Shown in pieces: positions 36,048 to 44,616 of a DNA stretch of 64,000 nt. Every line of letters begins with the position of its first letter. Position 1 is the stretch's first letter. The DNA lies in assembly GCA_019058445.1 (NCBI GenBank), contig JAHPZA010000004.1, forward strand, positions 248,001 through 312,000, written 5' to 3'. Source of the stretch: Promethearchaeota archaeon (GTDB lineage: Archaea > Asgardarchaeota > Lokiarchaeia > Sigyniarchaeales > SOKP01). A program made the translations under genes and the position numbers. The notes beneath the pieces are model-generated. The model saw only the letters and a list, made by a program, of their open reading frames with translations, did no database searches and was not told the origin of the DNA.

Positions 36048-36998
36048 ATGAAAAATTTGATTGTTGATGTTCATTTTCATTCAATTCCCTATTCCATTCC
36101 AAATGAAAGAATCAATATGATGGTAGAGGAATGGCCAATGCGAATAGCGAAAATCATGGGTATTAACCCAAATAAAGAATTGTTCATCCAGAAAGCGCAA
36201 GAATTATGGGGGGATAAAGATGGCTCTAAAATGATTAAAATAATGAATGAAAGCGGGATTGATTTCACCTTAATTTGTAATGTTGATAATTCTGGAATAG
36301 AAGGAGCGACTATTGAAAAGGTTCAAGAAATTAATAAAAGAGTTGGAAATATAGCAAAAAAATATCCTGATAGAGTGATGGCTTTAGCAGGAGTAGACCC
36401 AAGGCGCCCAGAAGCGTTAGACATGTTAAAGGAATGTTTTGAAGAATTTGGTATGAAAGGCCTAAAATATCATAGTGATAATGGTTATTATCCTAATGGC
36501 CCTGAATCTTATAAGTTGCTTAAATATTTAGAAAAAAATAATGGAGTTTTACTTACTCATACTGGTCCCATACCCCCACCTAGCCGTCCAAAATTTGCAG
36601 AACCAATGCAACTCTCTGATATAGGAGTAGATTTTCCCAATCTTAAAATGATCGCAGCACATATGGGATTAATTAACTGGAGACCTTGGGCGGCGCTAGC
36701 CTCTTCTCAACCTAATCTTTATGGAGATTTGGCAATGTGGAGTCCTTATGCCTATGGAAAGTTTGAATTATTTTGCCGAGAATTGCGTGATATAATTGAT
36801 TATGCGGGAGTAGAGAAAGTCCTTTTTGGTTCAGATTTTCCTATTTATGATGTGGCTTTACCTGTAAAGGATTTCATTAAAATAGTTAAAAGTCTGCCAA
36901 AAAAAGCTCCAAAAGGAATAACATTTACTAATGAGGAAATTAATGCTATTCTAGGGGATAATGCTGCTAAAGTTTTAGGATTGAGTAAAGATCATTAA
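36048..36998 (+). CDS. Amidohydrolase-2 family TIM-barrel hydrolase/decarboxylase
   Basis: The 316-residue protein starts with IVDVHFHSIPYS, the H-x-H metal motif on strand 1. It continues with GLKYHSDNGYYPNG, THTGPIPPP and MIAAHMGLINW (barrel His residues), and ends with FGSDFPIYD, which carries the catalytic Asp. This matches the ACMSD/5-carboxyvanillate-decarboxylase-like amidohydrolase-2 family. A methoxylated aromatic or related substrate would fit the nearby corrinoid methyl-transfer genes, but this is inference. A broken copy of its 3' end lies at about 41345-41612. Confidence 0.82.
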   Translation: MKNLIVDVHFHSIPYSIPNERINMMVEEWPMRIAKIMGINPNKELFIQKAQELWGDKDGSKMIKIMNESGIDFTLICNVDNSGIEGATIEKVQEINKRVGNIAKKYPDRVMALAGVDPRRPEALDMLKECFEEFGMKGLKYHSDNGYYPNGPESYKLLKYLEKNNGVLLTHTGPIPPPSRPKFAEPMQLSDIGVDFPNLKMIAAHMGLINWRPWAALASSQPNLYGDLAMWSPYAYGKFELFCRELRDIIDYAGVEKVLFGSDFPIYDVALPVKDFIKIVKSLPKKAPKGITFTNEEINAILGDNAAKVLGLSKDH

Positions 36999-37102
36999 AT
37001 AAATTAAATTTTCACAATTTATTTTATTTCTTCAAGTGGAATTTTATATCTTTCATTTGGATTTATTTATCGCTTTAATTAAAATAGCTTGTTAAGTCTA
37101 AT

Positions 37103-37687
37103 CTATTTTTTAAATGCTTCAGGATTTAGTGAGATAATCAAATTTTTAAAATCTGAAAGAGTAGTATCTAATTTAAAATCAATATTAAACACATTTTCTA
37201 AATGTTTTTTGATATAATAACCTTCAAAAAAAACTGATGTGATTTTAGCCATTTTAGTTGGATTTTCAAATCCTAGTTCTTGATATATCGATTTATAAAG
37301 TTCTAAACTTTTATTTTGTACAGAAAGTATATCAAGATTCACTTCTTTACACATTTCTGGTTTGGATAAACCTTGATAAACGATTGAGAATTTATCTTGA
37401 TCGATAATATAATCTCGAATTTCAAATATTATCTCAAACTTTGCGAGTGAAGACATATTGTCAAAATTAGGAAAAAGCTTATTTATTGCGGACTTTATAA
37501 ATGAATCTTCATAAATATTTTCTTCTTTTAATTGAAGAAGAATCTCTTTTTTAGATCTATAATATTTATAAAATGTCCTACGAGAAACCTCAGCTTTTTT
37601 AAGAATATCTTCCACAGTTGTAATATCATATCCCTTTTCAGCAAAAGTTTCTATTGCAGCATCAAATATTTTTGTTTTAGTCGACAT
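37103..37687 (-). CDS. TetR-family transcriptional regulator
   Basis: The 194-residue protein has an N-terminal helix-turn-helix: KIFDAAIETFAEKGYDITTVED, then SRRTFYKYYRSKKEIL. The C-terminal ~140 residues are helical and would form the ligand pocket and dimer interface. It is divergent from the GPH transporter. Three inverted repeats in the shared 170-base spacer are likely operators, so it probably represses itself and the transporter-corrinoid operon until a substrate binds. Confidence 0.88.
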   Translation of the reverse strand: MSTKTKIFDAAIETFAEKGYDITTVEDILKKAEVSRRTFYKYYRSKKEILLQLKEENIYEDSFIKSAINKLFPNFDNMSSLAKFEIIFEIRDYIIDQDKFSIVYQGLSKPEMCKEVNLDILSVQNKSLELYKSIYQELGFENPTKMAKITSVFFEGYYIKKHLENVFNIDFKLDTTLSDFKNLIISLNPEAFKK

Positions 37688-37739
37688 GTTCTCATTTTTT
37701 TGTGAACTTTCAGCTTTCTATAATTATCTCAACTTTAGA

Positions 37740-37764
37740 AATCTTTATATATATAATAAAGATT
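37740..37764. promoter_or_regulatory. Inverted repeat overlapping the transporter promoter (candidate TetR operator)
   Basis: AATCTTTAT and ATAAAGATT are exact reverse complements around 7 AT bases that themselves look like a TATA box. The site lies between the divergent TetR and transporter genes, so a bound dimer would block the promoter. Confidence 0.5.
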
Positions 37765-37775
37765 GATAATATATT

Positions 37776-37812
37776 AGTATGTATACTTTGTAAATATATA
37801 TGTATATACATA
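37776..37812. promoter_or_regulatory. Two further palindromes between TetR and the transporter
   Basis: AGTAT-GT-ATACT (37776-37787) and the 14-base palindrome TATGTATATACATA (37799-37812) lie downstream of the first repeat and upstream of the GTG start. They share the GTATA core and could be additional operator half-sites. AT-rich context makes chance palindromes more likely. Confidence 0.35.
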
Positions 37813-37857
37813 ACAAAAATAAAAAATAAAATCTATTACACAAATAGATATTTTAGG

Positions 37858-39306
37858 GTGAAAATCATATCCAATAAAAATTTAAAACTTGAAGACATAA
37901 ATAATCAGCCTGATTCAGATTTAAATGTAAAAAAATATTCTCTTTGGATTTTAATTTCATTTCAGTTTGGACAATTGGTAAGTAATATGTTTGCATATAC
38001 ATTCACAGCCCAGATGCAGTATTATTATGAAAAAATAGTCCTTCTGCAAATCGGTTTATTTACCCTCGCTTTTATTATATATACTATATGGAATATGTTT
38101 AATGATCCGGTAATAGGTTATTTATGTGATAGTTCTACAAGATTAACAAAGAGATGGGGAAAGAGGTTTCCATTTATTGTGATATTTGGCATTCCTTGGT
38201 GTATAAGCTTTATGTTTTTATTCATGGCTCCCTCAACAGAGAAATATGGTCAATTAATAGTTTTTTTTTGGCTTTTAACTATGATTTGTGTATTTGATAC
38301 TCTTGCTTCAGGATGGCAGATCAATCATATGAGCCTTTTTCCAGATAAATTTCGCGATGATATTCAACGTAAACAGTCTGGTAGTATATTTGCTATTTTA
38401 TCTACTATTGGATTAATGCTTGGAGCAATTATTCCTGGAATCGTTGTTTCAATGTTTGATACAAAATTAGGATATGTACTTATGGCATTAGTTTTAGGAT
38501 TAATAGGATTAATATTCATGATAGGTTCAATTCCGGGGAGTCGAGAAAATATAGAAATTCGTGAACGTAGAACTCTGCTGGATACTCAAGAGAGAACACA
38601 ATTTTTTCGAAGTATGAGAACCGTCTTAAAACAGAGAAATTTTAGGGCATATCTAATATATTCACTACTATATTCTGCATTTTATGCGATTGGTGTTGCT
38701 TCAATACCATTTTGGGTGGATGATATGTTAGGATTACCAAAAATAATGGAAATTTTTTTAATGCTTGGATTAATAATAAGTCAACCCTTAACTGCTCCAT
38801 TTTGGTATAAATTAACATTAAAAATTGGTTCTAGAAAAGTCTTAGTCATAGGAACCTTAATGGCAGGATTAGGATTAATCCCCCTTATTTTTGTATCAAG
38901 AGGATCTGTGGGTATTATACTAACAATGATATCAATGATATTAGTTGGAATAGGCGGAGGAGGGCGATTGGTCGCAGCATTTCCAATTTGGAGTGACATT
39001 ATTGATGAAGCGACAGTAATTAATCAAGAAAGGCAAGAAGGATTATATCAGGGAATAAATACATTCTTTTATAGATTAGCAATAGCAATTCAAGTTATAA
39101 TATTTTTCATTATACATACTTTAAGTGGATATGATCCTGAAGCTCAACAACAAAGTGAAATAGCTCTCGTTGGTCTAAAAATTCAAGCAGCTATAATTCC
39201 GATGCTGATCCTAATATCTGCAGCGTTAATATTTTGGATAATATATGATCTTACTCCTGAAAAAGTAAATAATTTAAAAATTCAACTAAACCAAATAAAA
39301 TTATAA
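37858..39306 (+). CDS. MFS transporter, GPH family
   Basis: The frame is open from 37702, but the first 52 codons are low-complexity, overlap the promoter and the TetR palindromes, and encode no typical transporter residues. I take GTG at 37858 as the start, giving 482 residues. About 12 membrane helices follow; the GPH signature is GYLCDSSTRLTKRWGKRFPF after helix 2. It lies 32 bases upstream of the corrinoid protein gene on the same strand, so it probably imports the methylated substrate, or a product or precursor, of that system. Confidence 0.8.
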   Translation: MKIISNKNLKLEDINNQPDSDLNVKKYSLWILISFQFGQLVSNMFAYTFTAQMQYYYEKIVLLQIGLFTLAFIIYTIWNMFNDPVIGYLCDSSTRLTKRWGKRFPFIVIFGIPWCISFMFLFMAPSTEKYGQLIVFFWLLTMICVFDTLASGWQINHMSLFPDKFRDDIQRKQSGSIFAILSTIGLMLGAIIPGIVVSMFDTKLGYVLMALVLGLIGLIFMIGSIPGSRENIEIRERRTLLDTQERTQFFRSMRTVLKQRNFRAYLIYSLLYSAFYAIGVASIPFWVDDMLGLPKIMEIFLMLGLIISQPLTAPFWYKLTLKIGSRKVLVIGTLMAGLGLIPLIFVSRGSVGIILTMISMILVGIGGGGRLVAAFPIWSDIIDEATVINQERQEGLYQGINTFFYRLAIAIQVIIFFIIHTLSGYDPEAQQQSEIALVGLKIQAAIIPMLILISAALIFWIIYDLTPEKVNNLKIQLNQIKL

Positions 39307-39338
39307 ATGATAAATAAATTAAGCGAGATTTAAAAAAA

Positions 39339-39989
39339 ATGGTTGAGAATATTAGTAAACTTTTATCTGATTTGGAAGAAAACAGAGTTTTAGAGTTAGT
39401 AAAAGAATTAATTCAAAAGGGAGAGAATCCCAATAAAATACTAGAAGCCGTTGGAAATGGGATGCGCTTAATTGGAGAAAGATGGAAATCCAAAGAATAC
39501 TTCACTCCAGAAGTTATTTTTGGAGCAGAAATTTCTCATGAAATTACAGAAATATTAAATCCCATATTAGAAAATAATATTAATAATGAGGAAAAAAAGC
39601 CTATCATCCTTATTGGTACGGTTAAAGGAGATATCCATGATATTGGGAAAAATATTATAATATCACTATTAAGAGCAGAAAAATTTGGGATTTATGATCT
39701 TGGTGTAGATCTCCCACCGGAGGTTTTTATTGAAAAAATTAAAGAACTTAAACCTAATATTTTAGGACTTAGTGGATTACTTACTTTAGCGGTTGATTCA
39801 ATGAAAGAACTTATTGATAAAATTTCTGAGGAGGGATTAAGGGAGAATATTAAAATCATAATAGGAGGACCTTTTTTGAGTGAGAAAACGTGCAATTATG
39901 TTGGCGCAGATGCATATACTAATAATGGAGATGATGGAATTGAGATTATTAAAAATTGGATGGTGAATTATAATGGCAAAGGTTGTTAA
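39339..39989 (+). CDS. Corrinoid (methyl-carrier) protein, MtbC/MttC-like
   Basis: The 216-residue protein has the two expected domains. The N-terminal helical cap includes GNGMRLIGERWKSKEYFTPEV, and the Rossmann domain contains GDIHDIGKNI (residues 97-105), where His100 is the lower ligand of cobalamin. Later, LGLSGLLTLAVDSM and IIIGGPFLS complete the fold. It carries methyl groups between a substrate methyltransferase and a second methyltransferase. The gene overlaps the UroD-family gene by 17 bases, so the two are translationally linked. Confidence 0.92.
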   Translation: MVENISKLLSDLEENRVLELVKELIQKGENPNKILEAVGNGMRLIGERWKSKEYFTPEVIFGAEISHEITEILNPILENNINNEEKKPIILIGTVKGDIHDIGKNIIISLLRAEKFGIYDLGVDLPPEVFIEKIKELKPNILGLSGLLTLAVDSMKELIDKISEEGLRENIKIIIGGPFLSEKTCNYVGADAYTNNGDDGIEIIKNWMVNYNGKGC

Positions 39990-41157
39990 TCCAAATAAGT
40001 TGTTTAGGCAAAGAGTTCGTGCATTCGGAGCAATGAGAGATCTGAAGCAACCTAAATTCACTCCTTTCGTAATACCAACAAAGGAATGGGCGATCGAATT
40101 CTATGGAAAGCATGATTTAGCAGCATACAATTACAATTATTCTCTAATAGAAAAGGTTTTAGACCATCTATATGATAATATACCCATGGATGGTCTCACA
40201 CCAAGCTATCCAGGTGCTAAGCCAGCGCCATTTTTTGATGCTTTAGGTGCTAAAACTTACAAATTTCCTGGAAGAGACCTAGATGTTAATACCGCCTCTC
40301 AGTTTCCACAGAATAATATTTATATGGAGGCAAATGAATATCCCGAATTTATTGATGATCCTATTAAATTCTTTTTAGATAAATCAATTCCTCGTAAACA
40401 TAGTAATTTAAGAGAATCTCCTAGAAAAGAACTTAATCTTATTAAGGGAGCAATGGAAATTACGAGATATAGATCGATTTATTATTCAATTTTATTAAAG
40501 ATAGCACAAAAATACGGAATCCCCCCAATCTTTCAAAGTTCAATACCTACGGGACCATTAGATTTTATCGGAGATTTTTTAAGAACTTTAACTCAACTTT
40601 TTATTGATATTAAGAGACAACCTGAAGAAGTTAAGGCTGCAGCAGATGCAATAGTACCTATTCTAGTTAAATATGGAGAAAGTGCTTTTGCAAAACCTGC
40701 AACGGTTCCCGCTATAATGGTTCCCTTACATGTAGGAATGTTTTTAAGACCAAAAGATTTCGAAGAGTTTTATTGGCCATCTTTTAAAAAAATGGCGGTT
40801 ACATTAATAAATGATGGATTTACACCCGTCTTTCATGGAGAATCTGATTGGACTCCTTACATTGAATTTCTTTCCGAATTACCTAAAGGCTCGATCTGGT
40901 TATTTGAGAAAATTGATTGGGACAGAGCTGATGAAGAATTAACGAATCTAGCTTTTGGAGGAACTATCCCCCTAGATTTATTAAGATTTGGCAATCCTGA
41001 AAAAGTTATTTCGGAAGTACAAAGCCAAATTGATAAGTATAGCCCTCGAGGAGGTTTTTTTCTTTGCACTCCTATGCCGCTAATGAGCATCGCAGATGCA
41101 AAGCCCGAAAATGTTATGGCATTAGCAAAATATCTATTTGAAAAAAATTTTATGTAG
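39973..41157 (+). CDS. UroD-family corrinoid methyltransferase (MtaA/MtbA-like)
   Basis: The 394-residue protein belongs to the uroporphyrinogen decarboxylase fold family that includes MtaA/MtbA and several demethylases. It shows a TIM-barrel pattern with FGKHDLAAY-type early residues, a conserved VPLHVGMFLRPKDFEEFYWPS, then FHGESDWTPYIEFL and the C-terminal GGFFLCTPMPLM. These usually bind zinc and move a methyl group from the corrinoid protein to a thiol or folate-like acceptor. Because it follows a corrinoid protein, methyl transfer is far more likely than haem synthesis. No MtaB/MtbB/MttB-type partner is present. Confidence 0.85.
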   Translation: MAKVVNPNKLFRQRVRAFGAMRDLKQPKFTPFVIPTKEWAIEFYGKHDLAAYNYNYSLIEKVLDHLYDNIPMDGLTPSYPGAKPAPFFDALGAKTYKFPGRDLDVNTASQFPQNNIYMEANEYPEFIDDPIKFFLDKSIPRKHSNLRESPRKELNLIKGAMEITRYRSIYYSILLKIAQKYGIPPIFQSSIPTGPLDFIGDFLRTLTQLFIDIKRQPEEVKAAADAIVPILVKYGESAFAKPATVPAIMVPLHVGMFLRPKDFEEFYWPSFKKMAVTLINDGFTPVFHGESDWTPYIEFLSELPKGSIWLFEKIDWDRADEELTNLAFGGTIPLDLLRFGNPEKVISEVQSQIDKYSPRGGFFLCTPMPLMSIADAKPENVMALAKYLFEKNFM

Positions 41158-41169
41158 GTGATAAATTAA

Positions 41170-41340
41170 ATGTTTGAATTTTTGAAAGATAAAAGTGTCT
41201 TTATCCAATGGTCAGATAAAAAAGAAGAATTTATTAAACAATATGGTGAAATCAAGGAGGAAGATTTAGTGGCTCAAAACTGGGATAGACTAGAAAAAAT
41301 GGTTTTTAGATTTATTATAGATCTAGCTGGTTATTATTAG
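41170..41340 (+). CDS. Short hypothetical protein after the methyltransferase
   Basis: ATG at 41170, preceded by a GTAGGTGAT ribosome-binding site, opens a 56-residue frame 12 bases after the methyltransferase stop. The first 45 residues are charged (MFEFLKDKSVFIQWSDKKEE and DRLEKM). The last part may already belong to the decayed amidohydrolase copy that follows. No family is recognised. It could be a real small subunit or a truncated gene. Confidence 0.45.
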   Translation: MFEFLKDKSVFIQWSDKKEEFIKQYGEIKEEDLVAQNWDRLEKMVFRFIIDLAGYY

Positions 41341-41344
41341 ACTT

Positions 41345-41612
41345 ATCGGAAGATTACGTGATATTAAATAGTGCATAATTAAGAAATAGCAATTAAATTA
41401 ATATTTTTTTGAATGCTTACATTTTCTTAGATCTTATTATTTTTTTTGGTTCAGATTGTCCTATATATGACGTAGTTTTACCTGTAAAGGATTTCATTGA
41501 AATAATTAAAGGCTTATCAATAATCGCTTCAAAAGAAATAATATTTAATGAGGAGTTGATTAATATTATTCTTGGAAATAACGCTGCGAAACTTTTAGGA
41601 TTAAGTATTTGA
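41345..41612 (+). pseudogene. Remnant of an amidohydrolase paralogue (3' end)
   Basis: From about 41449 the frame reads GSDCPIYDVVLPVKDFIEI, matching GSDFPIYDVALPVKDFIKI of the amidohydrolase at 36048-36998, and it continues to the end (NNAAKLLGLS versus DNAAKVLGLS). DNA is also close, with a 22-base identical stretch (36857-36878 and 41477-41498). Upstream of this (about 41345-41440) a weaker match to the preceding part of the gene is in other frames with stops. No intact N-terminal domain exists, so this is a decayed copy. Confidence 0.8.
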
Positions 41613-41673
41613 ATTTATTTTATCCTCTACCAAATTTTTTCATAACTTGTTACGTTTTAATCTTAAATTCTGC

Positions 41674-42222
41674 TTAACAACTTATAGCAAATTCATGCTT
41701 TAGTTTAATTTCTTCAAATGGAATTTTATATTTTTTGCTATAATATACTAAAAATTTGAAAAATTCTTCGATCTTAGGGAACTCTTTTTTTTCAGTGATG
41801 GTTAATCTTATCTTTTTTTTATTCGATAAATGGAAGCTTATTTCTTTCCATTCTAGTGGTTCGGTATAGGTATAGATTATTTCTTTAAGTTCTTTTATGG
41901 TTGCCTTTATTTTTAACTTTCCATTTTCAAGTTTTCTTATATGAACTCCATCAATTTCCAGTATTATGTTTTTCCTCCCTTGAAATATATCAGAAATCCC
42001 CAAATAAATACCAACTGGTTCCAATAAAGCAAAAACTATAATAAAAAGTAAAAGTTCCAAAAAATCAGAAAGAAGAACTATATTTACTATTCCAATATAG
42101 ATTACATATAACATAAGACTTATAAAACCAATTTTTATAATCCCTATTTTAATTAGGTCCTTATGTTGATATGATAAATTATATCTCATTTTTGAGTTTA
42201 TCTCGATCATCTCGTTTTTCAA
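41674..42222 (-). CDS. Membrane protein with PH-like cytosolic domain (third of three)
   Basis: This 182-residue protein has two hydrophobic helices near the N-terminus (about residues 28-75). A soluble strand-rich part follows: NIILEIDGVHIRKL, LKEIIYTYTEPLEW, FHLSNKKKIRLTI, then a helix KIEEFFKFLVYYSKKYKIP. This two-helix plus strands plus closing-helix layout resembles bacterial PH (bPH) membrane proteins. It overlaps the upstream gene by 44 bases. All three proteins of the set share the layout and look like diverged paralogues. Confidence 0.55.
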   Translation of the reverse strand: MKNEMIEINSKMRYNLSYQHKDLIKIGIIKIGFISLMLYVIYIGIVNIVLLSDFLELLLFIIVFALLEPVGIYLGISDIFQGRKNIILEIDGVHIRKLENGKLKIKATIKELKEIIYTYTEPLEWKEISFHLSNKKKIRLTITEKKEFPKIEEFFKFLVYYSKKYKIPFEEIKLKHEFAISC

Positions 42223-42883
42223 TAATGATTTTTATACCATAATTATGACAGTATTTTTCTAAAAAATGTAAAAAATCACTCACCTCAGAAGTTAAAGAGT
42301 TATATTTTAGTGTTATATTTCTAAGATCCTTTAGTTCAATTCTAATGAGGATTTTCTCTCCCGAATATACATTATAAGAATAATTATATAAAATTTTTAT
42401 AATTTGATTTGTACTAAACACCGAATTTTTAATTTTATTTTTGTATATATTCATGGTAGTATTATCAAATTCAAAATTGATAATATTCTTCTTTTCTGCA
42501 ATATAAGAAATAGAAATATATATTATCCAAAGCTCTGTTCCTGTAATAATTAGAAATTCAATTAAAACATATATCCATGAATATGATAAGGAGGGATTAT
42601 AGAATACAATTAAACTAATAATGAGTATCAAACCTAAAAAGATTAGTAAAATATAAGAAAAGTAATTTTTAGAGAGATCTTGATAAGCAATATAAATGAA
42701 ATTACAATAAATTGGAAGATAAAACACTAATATTACAATTAAAATGTGTATGTATATTGTTTGTAAGCAATAATTTATTATGAAATTAAATATACTTAAA
42801 TATATGAGATGAAATAAACCCATTTCTACCAAATAATCCCTTTCGTAAGCAAACAAATAATACATTTCATGATTCTTATCCAT
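42179..42883 (-). CDS. Membrane protein with PH-like cytosolic domain (second of three)
   Basis: This 234-residue protein has about four hydrophobic helices in residues 15-135, then a strand-rich part (FEFDNTTMNIYKNKI, ILIRIELKDLRNITLKYN) and a closing helix SEVSDFLHFLEKYCHNYG. The end resembles that of the gene at 41674. It overlaps the upstream gene by 8 bases and the downstream one by 44, so the three are certainly one operon. Function is unknown. Confidence 0.55.
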   Translation of the reverse strand: MDKNHEMYYLFAYERDYLVEMGLFHLIYLSIFNFIINYCLQTIYIHILIVILVFYLPIYCNFIYIAYQDLSKNYFSYILLIFLGLILIISLIVFYNPSLSYSWIYVLIEFLIITGTELWIIYISISYIAEKKNIINFEFDNTTMNIYKNKIKNSVFSTNQIIKILYNYSYNVYSGEKILIRIELKDLRNITLKYNSLTSEVSDFLHFLEKYCHNYGIKIIIEKRDDRDKLKNEI

Positions 42884-43451
42884 ATATCTTTTCCCTCCAA
42901 TTGCCTTCCTTGTAATATAGAGGTTTTTCGGTAAATTTCGATATAATTATACCGAGTTCTCTACAAGTATTTTTTCCATCTTCATAAATCTTAACTATGT
43001 TTATATCTCTAATCGCAAATTTTAAAGAGTAATCGTTAAAACCTTCACATTGAAAATAAAAATAATTAACATGTTTAAAAGAAATGATTTTTAATTCTTT
43101 AAAACTCGGAGAAACCTTAGCTTCTTTGATAGTTTCTGCTGTTTTATCAAATCTCCATTCTATGATTTTATCTTTATAGTAAAAATAGAGTACAATAAAA
43201 GGGGAAGCAGGAATTAAATAGCTAAGAGAGAGAAAGATAATCCCAATGATTACATCTTCGAGAAAAAATGTTATAAATAAAAAAAATACCATAATTAAAG
43301 GCAATAATATGAAATATAAATATATCTTTGCATATTCCCCTAAGTCCACCCTAATTACAAGGTTTTTTTCATTCAGCGCAATTTTACAATTTGAGATTTG
43401 AAATTTGTGATTAATCATAATTTTATTAACTATTTTATTAAAAAAATTCAT
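42876..43451 (-). CDS. Membrane protein with PH-like cytosolic domain (first of three)
   Basis: This 191-residue protein has two to three hydrophobic helices (residues 42-92) followed by strands (IIEWRFDKTAETIKEA, LKIISFKHVNYFYFQC, YSLKFAIRDINIVKIYED) and a closing helix RELGIIISKF. Layout as in the two following genes. It lies 70 bases downstream of the radical SAM/SPASM gene on the same strand. Met12 is an alternative start. Confidence 0.55.
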   Translation of the reverse strand: MNFFNKIVNKIMINHKFQISNCKIALNEKNLVIRVDLGEYAKIYLYFILLPLIMVFFLFITFFLEDVIIGIIFLSLSYLIPASPFIVLYFYYKDKIIEWRFDKTAETIKEAKVSPSFKELKIISFKHVNYFYFQCEGFNDYSLKFAIRDINIVKIYEDGKNTCRELGIIISKFTEKPLYYKEGNWREKIYG

Positions 43452-43521
43452 ATTGACAATATTTACAAAATTTTTTTAATTAGATATTCAAGATCTTTTT
43501 TCTTTACAATTTTTTTATTGA

Positions 43522-44562
43522 TTATCTCCCACCTTTATTTTGAAATCTAATTCTTAAAAAACATTGAGGATCTTCTCCATACTCAGAACCACAAATAGCT
43601 TTTGCAATAGCTCGACAACCACCACATTTTTTCAAAAATTTGCAATTTTTACACTTTCCCTCATAATTATCTCTAGTACGGAAATGCTTAAGACAAGAAG
43701 AATTCCATATTTCCAAAAAGGAATTATTTCTAATATTACCAATACTCATGTCTAATCTTCTACAGGGCATAATATCACCATTTTCGATAATACATATTCC
43801 TCGAATCCCAGCACTGCATCCGTAACTATTCTTATGTCCTTTATAGGTTAGCCAAAGTGGATCATGTATAGAGATATGAATAGAATTTCTGAATTTTTTT
43901 TTAAAATGTTGAATCTTTTTAAAAATTTTTAAAAGCTCATTTTTGGTTAAAACCTGTTCGAATAATTCTATTCCATTCCCAATTGGAACTAACCTTCCTA
44001 GTGAAAAACGGGGAATGTTATGTTTGATACAAAGCCGAATAATACCTTCTAGTTCATTCATATTCTTCCGATTTAAAGTGGTCATTACAATGGTGTTTAT
44101 TCCCGCATTTTGACAACAATCCAAACCTTTTAAAGCTTTTCTGAAAGATCCTTTACCCCTGATAAAATCATGAGTTTCTTCCAATCCATCTATACTTATT
44201 TGGACTATTCTTGTTCCCGCTTTAGATAATTCCGACGCTCTGAATTGGTCGATTAAGGTACCATTAGAAAGTACCATCGTACATAAATTTAAACTAGATG
44301 CTTTAGAAATATATCTATATAACATCGGATTTAAGATGGGTTCCCCACCTGTAAAATATACCTTTCCTTTCATGTGAAGTATATTGATAAAATTGCGAAA
44401 TTGTTCTAATATATTAAGAATTTCAGCGGATCTGAGTAAATTCTCAGCACTGTCTCGATTAGTTTCCTCATAACAATGTCTACATTTTAAATTACATTTA
44501 TCTGTGATGTGTAGCTGTAAATAAAATGGGTCTTCCCATGTTTTTTGTTTTTTACACAACAT
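43522..44562 (-). CDS. Radical SAM/SPASM-domain enzyme (peptide-maturase or NirJ/AhbD-like type)
   Basis: This 346-residue protein carries the radical SAM cluster motif TDKCNLKCRHC (Cys23, Cys27, Cys30) and the SAM-binding FTGGEP. The SPASM region has MPCRRLDMSIGNI and CKNCKFLKKCGGCRA, followed by EDPQC; these Cys would bind one or two auxiliary Fe-S clusters. Relatives mature RiPP peptides (sactipeptides, ranthipeptides), make haem (NirJ/AhbC/AhbD share the CGGCRA spelling) or build enzyme cofactors. No haem gene is nearby. It starts 54 bases after the stop of a protein with a Gly-Cys tail, on the same strand, so that protein is a candidate substrate. Confidence 0.85.
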   Translation of the reverse strand: MLCKKQKTWEDPFYLQLHITDKCNLKCRHCYEETNRDSAENLLRSAEILNILEQFRNFINILHMKGKVYFTGGEPILNPMLYRYISKASSLNLCTMVLSNGTLIDQFRASELSKAGTRIVQISIDGLEETHDFIRGKGSFRKALKGLDCCQNAGINTIVMTTLNRKNMNELEGIIRLCIKHNIPRFSLGRLVPIGNGIELFEQVLTKNELLKIFKKIQHFKKKFRNSIHISIHDPLWLTYKGHKNSYGCSAGIRGICIIENGDIMPCRRLDMSIGNIRNNSFLEIWNSSCLKHFRTRDNYEGKCKNCKFLKKCGGCRAIAKAICGSEYGEDPQCFLRIRFQNKGGR

Positions 44563-44616
44563 TTCTTTACTCTTACTCCTATTATTTGACTAATTTTAAA
44601 TTAAAAAAAATTAAAT

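Noticed and set aside
37702..37857. N-terminal extension of 52 codons on the GPH transporter
   Set aside because: It overlaps the promoter and three palindromes, is low in complexity, and does not resemble a transporter N-terminus. GTG at 37858 is a better start.
43522..44562. Haem biosynthesis enzyme AhbC/AhbD/NirJ
   Set aside because: The CGGCRA spelling is shared, but no haem gene is nearby and the adjacent Gly-Cys protein fits a peptide-modifying role better. Not excluded.
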